A program made the position numbers and the translations under genes. The notes under the pieces were generated by a model. That model was not told where the DNA came from. It saw only the letters and a list, made by a program, of their open reading frames with translations, and made no database searches. DNA of 64,000 nt from Kiloniellaceae bacterium (lineage in GTDB: Bacteria; Pseudomonadota; Alphaproteobacteria; Kiloniellales; J153), in assembly GCA_021776095.1 (NCBI GenBank), contig JAJFGO010000003.1, positions 124,001-188,000 on the forward strand, read 5' to 3'. Position 1 is the first letter of the stretch; each line of letters starts with the position of its first letter. Below, piece after piece: positions 26,335 through 33,892 of the stretch.

Positions 26335-27273
26335 ATGCCAGGTGTTCAGCTTATGTCGGGTGTCACCCCTCCATCCGGGGTCAATTTTGGTTTAACCCAT
26401 GACGATCAAGCTCTTAGCTTCGATAACTCAGGTTGTTTGCCTAGTCATGACGTGGTGGTGGAGGCGCGCCGTGCGCGGCTGCAGGGCCTGCGGGCCGAAA
26501 TCCAAGCCCTCGAGGCCGGCCCGGGTGATGGGCGGGTGCGACGGGTGCTGCCGCTCGGGGTCGCAGCGCTCGACCGGCATCTGCCCGGCGGTGGCCTGCC
26601 GCTTGCCGGCCTGCACGAGATCGAAGGCGAGCGGGCGGAATGGGACGATGGCGCCGCGACCGGGTTTTGCCTGGCCCTCTTGGCCCGTCTGCTGGCCACC
26701 GAGACACGAGGCGCCGTGCTCTGGGTCAGCCGCTGGCGCGACCTCTATGCGCCCGGCCTGGCCGCCTTCGGGCTCGATCCCCGCCGCCTGATTCTGGTCC
26801 ATGCGGATAGCGAGGCGGATGTCCTTTGGGCTTTGGAGGAGGGTCTGCGTTGCGGCGATCTGGCCGCCGTGGTTGGCGAGGCCGACGACTTGGACCGGGC
26901 CGCCGGGCGGCGCCTGCAATTGGCCACTGAGGTGGGCGGCCGCCCGGCCTTGGTTCTGCGCCGGCGTCTACGCCCAGCCGGACGTGGCATTGACACCGGG
27001 GCGCCGTCCGGCGCGCTCAGCCGCTGGCGGATCGGACCCTTGCGCGCTGAACGGGTTGTTTGTCCTGACGGCGCGCCCTTGCATGGGCCGGTGGCGCGCT
27101 TGCCCGGCCAGGCGCGTTGGATGGCGGAATTGCGGCGTTGCCGCGGCACGGGGCCCGGACAATGGGATCTGGAGTGGGACGATGCGGCAGGTGGTTTCGC
27201 TGTGGCTGCCACGGTTTGCGACCGACCGCTGGTGGCGGGAACGTTGCCAGGTGACGTGCGCCGAGCCAGCTAG
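26335..27273 (+). CDS. imuA: ImuA-like SOS mutagenesis protein
   Basis: A 312-aa RecA-like-fold protein, the first gene of the imuA-imuB-dnaE2 mutasome cassette. The segment LPLGVAALDRHLPGGGLPLAGLHE (about residues 62-85) resembles the RecA/SulA-related N-terminal region, but the following P-loop is degenerate (EGERAEWDDGAATGFCLALL). ImuA interacts with ImuB and DnaE2 in translesion synthesis. ATG 26335 is preceded by an SOS box; ATG 26353 is an alternative. Its end overlaps the imuB start by 92 bp. Confidence 0.85.
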   Translation: MPGVQLMSGVTPPSGVNFGLTHDDQALSFDNSGCLPSHDVVVEARRARLQGLRAEIQALEAGPGDGRVRRVLPLGVAALDRHLPGGGLPLAGLHEIEGERAEWDDGAATGFCLALLARLLATETRGAVLWVSRWRDLYAPGLAAFGLDPRRLILVHADSEADVLWALEEGLRCGDLAAVVGEADDLDRAAGRRLQLATEVGGRPALVLRRRLRPAGRGIDTGAPSGALSRWRIGPLRAERVVCPDGAPLHGPVARLPGQARWMAELRRCRGTGPGQWDLEWDDAAGGFAVAATVCDRPLVAGTLPGDVRRAS

Positions 27274-28945
27274 ACTGTACGGCCAAGAAGGTTCTCTGCC
27301 CCCGGCAACTGCCCCTTTCCCGCGAAGCGTGGCTTCGGGGGAAAGGGGGCTTTTGCCGGCCCCGGACTCTGTCGAGCGTCCCTTTGCCCTGGTCGTGCCG
27401 GAACACAGCCGCCTAGTGCTCGCCGCCATCGATGACGCGGCGGCGGGCGAGGGCCTGCGCCCCGGCCTGCCCCTGGCCGAGGCGCGCGCCTTGGTGCCGG
27501 AGCTGGCGACCGCGCCCTTCGATCCGGCCGGTGACGGTGCGGCGCTGACCCGCCTGGCCGAGTGGTGCGGCCGCTATACGCCCTGGGCCGCGGTTGACGG
27601 CTCCGGCCGCGACGCCGGGGGCGTAGCTGGGATTCTGCTCGACGTTACCGGCTGTGCCCATCTGTTCGGTGGCGAGGCGGCCATGCTGGACGATCTGATC
27701 CGCCGCCTTGGCCATTTCGGTTTCACGGCCCGCGCGGGCCTGGCGGAGAGTGCCGGCGGCGCCTGGGCCGTGGCCCGTTTCGCCGCGGCCCATGACAGTG
27801 CCTGGCGCATGGTGCCGCCCGGGGCCTTGCATACGGCTCTGGCATCCTTGCCGCCGGACGCTCTGCGTTTGGACGCGGCGACCCTTGATCTTATGGCCCG
27901 CCTCGGCCTGCGCCGCATCGGCGATCTCTACGATCTGCCGCCAGTGACGTTGGCACCGCGTTTCGGGCCCCAGGTCGCACGCCGTCTGGCCCAGGCGCTC
28001 GGGTGCGAGGCGGAGCCGATCTCGCCGCGCCAGCCGGTGCCGTCCTACCTGGTGCGCCGGATTTTCGCCGAACCGATTGCAACGCCGGACGACATTGCCC
28101 GCGGTTTGGCGCAACTCTTGGACGCCTTGACCCGGCGCCTGGAGACGGAACAGCGTGGCGCGCGGCGGCTCGAGTTCGGCCTCTACCGGGTTGACGGCAC
28201 CTTGCGCCGCCTGACCTTGGGCACCAGCCGGGCACAGCGCGACCCGGCCCATCTCAAGCGTCTTTTCGCCGAACATCTGGACAAGATCGACCCCGGCTTT
28301 GGAATCGAGGTCATGACCCTGGCGGCCCCGCTCACCGAGGATTTGAGCGCCCTGCAACTGGTGCTGTCGGATCAGCCGGGCGACGGGACCGGCAGGTCCC
28401 GAACCGGCGACCTGGCGGCATTGATCGACCGCTTGGGTAGCCGCCTCGGCCTGGATCAGGTGATCCGCCCGGTGCCGCGCGAAAGCTACCTGCCGGAGCG
28501 CGCGGTTGCGGCCGCGCCGGCTCTTGGGTCCGGCGCCGCGACGCGGCCTTGTCCTCCCCTTCGACAAGCTCAGGGTGAGGACAAGATTTTGAACGCGCGC
28601 CCTCATCCTGAGCTTGTCGAAGGACGAGGGCGCCGGCCGGCCGAGTCCACGCAGCCCTGGGCGTTCCGGCCGCGCCCGGTGCGGCTTCTACCACGCCCGG
28701 AGCCGATCGAGGCAATCGCGCTCTTGCCCGACCACGCTCCGGCACGGTTTCGCTGGCGCCGCCTGAACCATGCGGTGGTGCGGGCCGAGGGGCCGGAGCG
28801 GATCGAGCCTGAATGGTGGCTGGCCTCGGACCAGGCCGCTGCGCAGCCGGCGCGCGACTATTTCCGGGTCGAGGCCGAGGACGGCCGGCGCTATTGGCTT
28901 TATCGCGCCGCCGGGAGCTGGTTCCTGCATGGCGTCTTCGCGTGA
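27182..28945 (+). CDS. imuB: ImuB, inactive Y-family polymerase homologue
   Basis: ImuB (587 aa, longer than the roughly 500-530 usual) is the hub that tethers DnaE2 and ImuA to the beta clamp. The N-terminus MRQVVSLWLPRFATD has no catalytic Asp where DinB has one, and LLDVTGCAHLFGG replaces the second acidic site, so it should be non-catalytic. ATG 27182 lies within imuA. Two palindromic repeats sit inside the frame, at residues about 39-61 and 459-481 (giving LRQAQGED and HPELVEG), and largely explain the extra length. Confidence 0.9.
   Translation: MRQVVSLWLPRFATDRWWRERCQVTCAEPARLYGQEGSLPPATAPFPRSVASGERGLLPAPDSVERPFALVVPEHSRLVLAAIDDAAAGEGLRPGLPLAEARALVPELATAPFDPAGDGAALTRLAEWCGRYTPWAAVDGSGRDAGGVAGILLDVTGCAHLFGGEAAMLDDLIRRLGHFGFTARAGLAESAGGAWAVARFAAAHDSAWRMVPPGALHTALASLPPDALRLDAATLDLMARLGLRRIGDLYDLPPVTLAPRFGPQVARRLAQALGCEAEPISPRQPVPSYLVRRIFAEPIATPDDIARGLAQLLDALTRRLETEQRGARRLEFGLYRVDGTLRRLTLGTSRAQRDPAHLKRLFAEHLDKIDPGFGIEVMTLAAPLTEDLSALQLVLSDQPGDGTGRSRTGDLAALIDRLGSRLGLDQVIRPVPRESYLPERAVAAAPALGSGAATRPCPPLRQAQGEDKILNARPHPELVEGRGRRPAESTQPWAFRPRPVRLLPRPEPIEAIALLPDHAPARFRWRRLNHAVVRAEGPERIEPEWWLASDQAAAQPARDYFRVEAEDGRRYWLYRAAGSWFLHGVFA
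27298..27365. repeat. Palindromic repeat inside the 5' part of imuB
   Basis: The left arm at about 27301-27328 (CCCTTTCCCGCGAAGC at its inner end) and the right arm at about 27332-27360 pair over about 28 bp with few mismatches and one extra base. The centre is GTG. It encodes an Ala/Pro/Ser-rich stretch (about residues 39-61) not expected in ImuB. Confidence 0.75.
28557..28624. repeat. Palindromic repeat inside the 3' part of imuB
   Basis: Arms 28557-28580 and 28601-28624 (24 bp each, two mismatches, inner part TTCGACAAGCTCAGG) with a 20-base loop. TTCGACAAGCTCAGGATGAGG-type palindromes are recurrent in alphaproteobacterial genomes. Here the element is translated without a stop. Confidence 0.88.
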
Positions 28946-28952
28946 GGGGCCG

Positions 28953-31900
28953 ATGAACGCAAGCCCTGCTTATGCCGAGTTAGCGGCCGCCAGCAACTAC
29001 AGCTTTCTGCGTAGTGCGTCGCACCCGGGCGAACTGGTCGCCACGGCGGCTGAGTTGAACTACGCGGCGATCGGGATTGCCGACCGCAATACCCTGGCCG
29101 GCGTGGTGCGCGCCCATGTGGCGGCCAAGGAGGCGGGACTCAAGTTGCTGGTCGGCGCCCGCCTGGTGCCCGAGGACGGGCCGGAGGTTTTGTGCTACCC
29201 GGCCGACCGGGCCGCCTATGGCCGCCTGACCCGTTTGCTCACTTTGGGCAAGCGCCGGGCCCGGAAGGGTGCGTGCAGCCTCGGCTTGGCGGATCTGTTG
29301 GCGCACGCCCAAGGGCAAACATTTATCGTCATGGCGCCCGAGAATTTGGACGAGGCCTTTCGCGCGGTCTTGACCCGGCTGGGCGCGGCCTTGCCCGGCG
29401 CGTGTTTCCTGGCCGGGCAGGTGCTCTATCGCGGCGACGACGCGCGACGGCTCGCCCGCTTGGCTGAGCTGGCCGAGGCCTGTGGCACGCCCTTGGTTGC
29501 CTGTAGCGACGCGCGCATGCACGCGGCCGAACGCAAGGCGCTGCTCGATGTGGTTACCTGCATCCGCGAGCACTGCACCATCGACCAGGCCGGGTTCCGC
29601 CTAGAGGCTAATGCCGAGCGCCACCTGAAATCGCCGGCGGAAATGGCGCGCCTGTTCCGCGACTACCCGGATGCGGTCGCGCGCACCCTGGAGATCGCCG
29701 AGCGCTGCCGTTTCAACCTGGACGAATTGCGTTACGAGTATCCAGACGAGATGACCGGCGCCGGCCGCACGCCGCAGGAGGAACTGGCCCACCTGACCGG
29801 CATCGGCGCGCAAGCGCGTTATCCGCAAGGCGTGCCGGCGACCGTCAGAGCAACTCTCGATCATGAACTGGCGCTGATCGGCGAGCTGGGCTACGCGCCC
29901 TATTTCCTGACCGTCTATGACATCGTCCGCTTCGCTCGCGCGCAGGGCATCTTGTGTCAGGGGCGCGGCTCGGCCGCCAATTCAGCGGTCTGCTATTGCC
30001 TGGGCATCACGGCGGTCGATCCGGCGCGCGTCGATCTCTTGTTCGAGCGTTTCGTCAGCACCGAGCGCAACGAACCGCCGGATATCGACGTCGATTTCGA
30101 GCACGAGCGGCGCGAGGAAGTGATCCAGTACATCTATGCCAAGTACGGCCGCGAACGCGCCGGTTTGACCGCGGTGGTCATCAGCTATCGAGGTCGCAGC
30201 GCGATCCGTGAAGTCGCCAAGGCCATGGGGCTCTCGGCCGATACCGTTAGCGTGCTAGCGACTCAGATTTGGGGTCGGGGCCGCGACGGGGTGGGCGAGG
30301 AGGAACTGCGCGCCGCCGGCCTGGACCCGGACAATCGGCGCCTGCAGCAAACGCTTGCGCTGACCCGCGCGCTGATCGGCTTTCCGCGTCACTTGTCGCA
30401 GCATGTCGGCGGCTTCGTCATGACCCGCGGGCGCCTCGACGAACTGGTGCCGATCGAGAACGCGGCCATGGCCGATCGCACGGTGATCGAATGGGACAAG
30501 GACGATATCGATGCCCTGGGCATCCTCAAGGTCGACGTGCTCGGCCTCGGCATGCTGACCTGCCTGCGCAAGGGCTTCGACCTGCTCGCCCAATACACGG
30601 GCGTGCGCCACGACCTCGCCTCCGTACCGGCCGAGGACCCGGCAGTTTACGACATGCTGTGCAAGGCCGATTCGCTCGGCGTGTTCCAGGTCGAAAGCCG
30701 GGCTCAGATGAGCATGCTGCCGCGCCTGAAACCGCGCAATTTCTACGACCTGGTGATCGAGGTCGCGATCGTGCGCCCGGGCCCGATCCAAGGCGACATG
30801 GTCCATCCCTACCTGCGCCGGCGCAACGGCGAGGAGAAGGTGAGTTACCCTTCCAAGGATCTCGAGGCGGTGCTCGGCAAAACTCTCGGCGTGCCGCTGT
30901 TTCAGGAACAGGCCATGAAGATCGCCATCGTCGCGGCCGATTTCACGCCCTCGGAGGCCGACCGTCTGCGCCGCGCCATGGCGACCTTCCGCCGGGTCGG
31001 CACGATTCATTCCTTCGAAGTTAAATTGGTCGAGGGCATGGTCGCGAACGGCTACGACCGCGACTTCGCCACCCGATGCTTTCGCCAGATCGAAGGTTTC
31101 GGCGACTACGGCTTTCCGGAAAGCCACGCCGCTAGTTTCGCCCTCTTGGTCTATGTCTCCTCGTGGTTGAAGTGTCATCACCCAGCGATCTTCGCGGCTG
31201 CCTTGCTGAACAGCCAGCCCATGGGCTTCTACGCCCCGGCGCAGATTGTCCGCGACGCGCGCGAGCACGGCGTCGAAGTCCGCGCGCCGGACGTTAACGA
31301 CAGTGAGCGGGACTGCACCTTGGAGCCGGTGGATCGGCAAGGTGCGTGTTTCGACACGCTCAGCATGAGGGATTTTCTTTATGCCACCCAAGATCGTCTT
31401 CAGCCTCAGCCTGTCGAAGGCGGTGGGGGAAACCGCGATACCGGGCACGGCACTGATTTGACCGGTGGCGCCACCCGCGGCCTCGCCCTGCGCCTGGGTT
31501 TGCGTCAGATCAAGGGCCTGGCTGAGGCGGAGGCGCGGGCCCTAGTGGCGGCGCGCGGCGCCGGTTACGCCGACCCGCTCGCCCTGTGGCGCCGCGCCGG
31601 GCTGGGCCGCCGGGCCTTGGAGGCCCTGGCGCGCGCCGATGCCTTCCGCTCCCAGGGGCTCGCGCGGCGTGAGGCGCTCTGGACGGTCAAGGCTCTACCG
31701 GCCGGCGAAGCGTCTTCCGCGCCGCTGCCGCTTTTCGCCGCCGCCGCGGCCGAGGAGATCGGTGCCGAACCGCAAGTCGGTCTGCCCGCCATGAGCCTGG
31801 GCGAGCATGTGGTGGACGATTACGCCAGCCTGCGCCTCTCGCTCAAGGCCCATCCGGTTTCCTTCCTGCGCGCCGACTTGCGCGCCGAGGGCATGATCGA

Positions 31901-32291
31901 GGCCGCGCGCCTGATCGATTGGCCGAACCATAAGCGCGTCAAGCTGGCCGGCTTGGTCCTGGTGCGCCAGCGCCCGGGCACCGCCAAGGGCGTCATCTTC
32001 GCGACCCTGGAGGACGAGACCGGGGTCGCCAACGTCATCGTCTGGCCCGATGTCTTCGTGCGCTACCGCAAGGTCGTGCTGGGCGCCAGTCTGCTCGGCG
32101 TCGAGGGGCCGCTGCAGCGCGAGGGCTTGGTCATCCACATCATCGCTCAGCGGATTGTCGACTTGAGCCCGCGCCTGGCCCAACTCCAGGCGCCGCTCAC
32201 CCATGCCGACGAGGTCAAACGCCCGCCGCGAGACCTAGGCAAAGAGAGGGCGGAGGCCAAGCGCCTCTACCGCTCGCGGAATTTTCACTAA
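28953..32291 (+). CDS. dnaE2: Error-prone DNA polymerase III alpha subunit
   Basis: DnaE2 (1112 aa), the catalytic polymerase of the SOS mutasome. Order: PHP domain (AELAAASNYSFLRSASHPGELV, with degenerate metal residues), palm/fingers (GRGSAANSAVCYCLGIT; PPDIDVDFEHERREEV gives catalytic acidic residues; GFPESHAASFALLVY), helix-hairpin-helix (RLGLRQIKGL) and an OB fold (KLAGLVLVRQRPGTAKG). It starts 7 bp after imuB at ATG 28953. Residues about 799-823 come from a palindromic repeat embedded in frame just before the RLGLRQIKGL block. Confidence 0.95.
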   Translation: MNASPAYAELAAASNYSFLRSASHPGELVATAAELNYAAIGIADRNTLAGVVRAHVAAKEAGLKLLVGARLVPEDGPEVLCYPADRAAYGRLTRLLTLGKRRARKGACSLGLADLLAHAQGQTFIVMAPENLDEAFRAVLTRLGAALPGACFLAGQVLYRGDDARRLARLAELAEACGTPLVACSDARMHAAERKALLDVVTCIREHCTIDQAGFRLEANAERHLKSPAEMARLFRDYPDAVARTLEIAERCRFNLDELRYEYPDEMTGAGRTPQEELAHLTGIGAQARYPQGVPATVRATLDHELALIGELGYAPYFLTVYDIVRFARAQGILCQGRGSAANSAVCYCLGITAVDPARVDLLFERFVSTERNEPPDIDVDFEHERREEVIQYIYAKYGRERAGLTAVVISYRGRSAIREVAKAMGLSADTVSVLATQIWGRGRDGVGEEELRAAGLDPDNRRLQQTLALTRALIGFPRHLSQHVGGFVMTRGRLDELVPIENAAMADRTVIEWDKDDIDALGILKVDVLGLGMLTCLRKGFDLLAQYTGVRHDLASVPAEDPAVYDMLCKADSLGVFQVESRAQMSMLPRLKPRNFYDLVIEVAIVRPGPIQGDMVHPYLRRRNGEEKVSYPSKDLEAVLGKTLGVPLFQEQAMKIAIVAADFTPSEADRLRRAMATFRRVGTIHSFEVKLVEGMVANGYDRDFATRCFRQIEGFGDYGFPESHAASFALLVYVSSWLKCHHPAIFAAALLNSQPMGFYAPAQIVRDAREHGVEVRAPDVNDSERDCTLEPVDRQGACFDTLSMRDFLYATQDRLQPQPVEGGGGNRDTGHGTDLTGGATRGLALRLGLRQIKGLAEAEARALVAARGAGYADPLALWRRAGLGRRALEALARADAFRSQGLARREALWTVKALPAGEASSAPLPLFAAAAAEEIGAEPQVGLPAMSLGEHVVDDYASLRLSLKAHPVSFLRADLRAEGMIEAARLIDWPNHKRVKLAGLVLVRQRPGTAKGVIFATLEDETGVANVIVWPDVFVRYRKVVLGASLLGVEGPLQREGLVIHIIAQRIVDLSPRLAQLQAPLTHADEVKRPPRDLGKERAEAKRLYRSRNFH
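31348..31420. repeat. Diverged palindromic repeat inside dnaE2
   Basis: Left arm 31348-31370 (TTTCGACACGCTCAGCATG) and right arm 31398-31420 (CAGCCTCAGCCTGTCGAAGG) resemble the imuB element at 28557-28624 but have several substitutions and a 27-base spacer. The reading frame differs from that in imuB and stays open. Confidence 0.72.
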
Positions 32292-32304
32292 GGGGGTGTC
32301 CGCC

Positions 32305-32556
32305 TCAATGCTGCGGGGCGGCAACGACAATGGCCAAAATGGTTTTCTCGCCCAGGGCCTTGCAAGCTTCGAGGCGTTGCAGGCCCGAGACCAGGACATA
32401 ACGGTTGTTGCCCTGGCGTACGCTGATCGGCACCTTCAAGCCTTCTTCCATGATGCTCTCGGCCAACTCCGCCACGACGTCGTCCTTCACCTCGGCGCGC
32501 CGTTTGGTGGGGACATAGATCTCCGCGATCGGAACTTTCACGTCTTTCATAGTCAT
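32305..32556 (-). CDS. Small ParB/sulfiredoxin-like domain protein
   Basis: A protein of 83 aa consisting almost only of a ParB N-terminal-like domain: KVPIAEIYVPTKRRAEV, then VVAELAESIMEEGLKVPISVR and YVLVSGLQRLEACKALG, with the G-x-R/H-R-like GLQRLEA core. No DNA-binding HTH is present, so partitioning is unlikely; such minimal proteins may be nucleotide- or DNA-associated. Start ATG 32556 or 32550. It is convergent with dnaE2, with 13 bp between. Confidence 0.68.
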   Translation of the reverse strand: MTMKDVKVPIAEIYVPTKRRAEVKDDVVAELAESIMEEGLKVPISVRQGNNRYVLVSGLQRLEACKALGEKTILAIVVAAPQH

Positions 32557-32679
32557 GGCGCGAGAATACGAGAGGGCAGGGGTCCCTGTCCAATGCCGTC
32601 GCATGGGCTCGCCGGGCGACGCTCTTGTGCTAGGCTGGTGCCGCGACCACACCTATCGGCCCTGGGAATTTGATTTATC

Positions 32680-33564
32680 GTGACCACCATCAACATACAG
32701 TTCACCCGCTTCTCGGCCTTTTACAGCCCGCTGGTCCTAACCATCGCTGGTGGCTACCTGGAGGCCGAGGGCTTGGCCCCAAGTCACAGCATTTCGCCGC
32801 CCGGAAAATCTGCGATCGATGCCTTGCTGGATGGCACCGCCCATGTGGTGCAGTCGGCGCCTTCGCAAGGGATCACGCAACTCGAGCGGGGCGAGACACC
32901 ACAGGTGGCGCACTTCGCGCAGATCAACGAGAAGGACGGCTTCTTTCTGACCGGCCGGGCGGCGGAGCCGGATTTCGCCTGGGCTAACTTGGCGGGGCAA
33001 AAGGTCTTGGTCGATCACGGCGGTCAACCCCTCGCCATGTTCAAATACGCCTGCCACAAGATGGGTCTGAACTACACCGATATCGCGGCGGTCAAGCTGC
33101 CCGGCGCGGAGATGGATGCGGCCTTCCGCGCCGGAGAGGGTGACTACATTCATCAGCAAGGTCCGGCGCCGCAGCAACTCGAGCACGACGGCGTCGGCCA
33201 TGTGGTCGCTGCCCTGGGCAACGCCATCGGTCCCTGCGCCTTTTCCAGCTTGGCGGCGAAACCTGATTGGTTGAAGACCGGCATGGCGCGGGCCTTCATG
33301 CGCGCCTACCGTAAGGCGCGCGCCGAACTGCTCGCGGTTCCGGCGGACGAGATCGCCCGCATCGAGCAGCCGTTCTTTCCGGCGATCGATCGGCAAGTCC
33401 TCAGCCGCACCATCGCGTTCTATCAAAAACTCGGCAACTGGTCGCCCCATGTGGAAATCACCCGGCCGGCCTTCGAGGCGACCCTGGATATCTTTCTGCA
33501 TGCCGGGCGAATCACCAAGCGCCATGCCTACGAGGCGGTGGTTGCCCCTCCGCCGGAGAGTTAG
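32680..33564 (+). CDS. NMT1/THI5-like ABC substrate-binding protein
   Basis: A 294-aa periplasmic-binding-protein-like fold of the NMT1/THI5 group (thiamine-precursor, nitrate/sulfonate or taurine-type ligands). The start INIQFTRFSAFYSPLVLTIAGGYLEAEGL is typical. No signal peptide is visible from the GTG at 32680, unusual for a secreted receptor, so it may be cytoplasmic or its start may be mis-set. No permease or ATPase accompanies it. It is followed by a GNAT fragment. Confidence 0.72.
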   Translation: MTTINIQFTRFSAFYSPLVLTIAGGYLEAEGLAPSHSISPPGKSAIDALLDGTAHVVQSAPSQGITQLERGETPQVAHFAQINEKDGFFLTGRAAEPDFAWANLAGQKVLVDHGGQPLAMFKYACHKMGLNYTDIAAVKLPGAEMDAAFRAGEGDYIHQQGPAPQQLEHDGVGHVVAALGNAIGPCAFSSLAAKPDWLKTGMARAFMRAYRKARAELLAVPADEIARIEQPFFPAIDRQVLSRTIAFYQKLGNWSPHVEITRPAFEATLDIFLHAGRITKRHAYEAVVAPPPES

Positions 33565-33568
33565 CCGT

Positions 33569-33817
33569 TTGAGCGCACTGGATATACGGCTGGCCGTGGC
33601 GGAGGCGCGCGATGCCGTCGCGGGCAAGGCGCTCATCGCCTATGTGGCGCGTTTGGCCGTCGCACGCGGTTGCGCCCGGTTCGACTGGACCGCGGAGCGG
33701 AGTAACCCCAGCGCCTTGGCCTATTACGATCGCCTGGGCGTGCCGCGGGTGGAGGACAAGGTTTACTACCGCCTCGATGGTGCCAGCCTCGCCAAATTCG
33801 CAGATTCCGAAGTGTAG
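33569..33817 (+). pseudogene. GNAT acetyltransferase C-terminal fragment
   Basis: About 82 residues from TTG 33569: GKALIAYVARLAVARGCARF and NPSALAYYDRLGVPRVED match the end of motif A and motif B of GCN5-related N-acetyltransferases. The N-terminal half (about 70-80 residues) is missing and the preceding frame belongs to the NMT1-like gene. It is either a decayed gene or a very short remnant without activity. Confidence 0.6.
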
Positions 33818-33892
33818 GGCCACGTTTGCGAAGCTTGTTCCGCCATGCTCGTGTATATAGCTGCCACCGGCCGCCGACTTTAGGACTCCGCC

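Noticed and set aside
27413..28606. Long minus-strand frame antisense to imuB
   Set aside because: Same reason: high-GC codon position bias opens the antisense frame while imuB has the conserved features.
30255..31448. Long minus-strand frame of 397 codons antisense to dnaE2
   Set aside because: It is a GC-skewed shadow; the plus strand encodes clear DnaE2 motifs and the antisense product is compositionally odd with no known domain.
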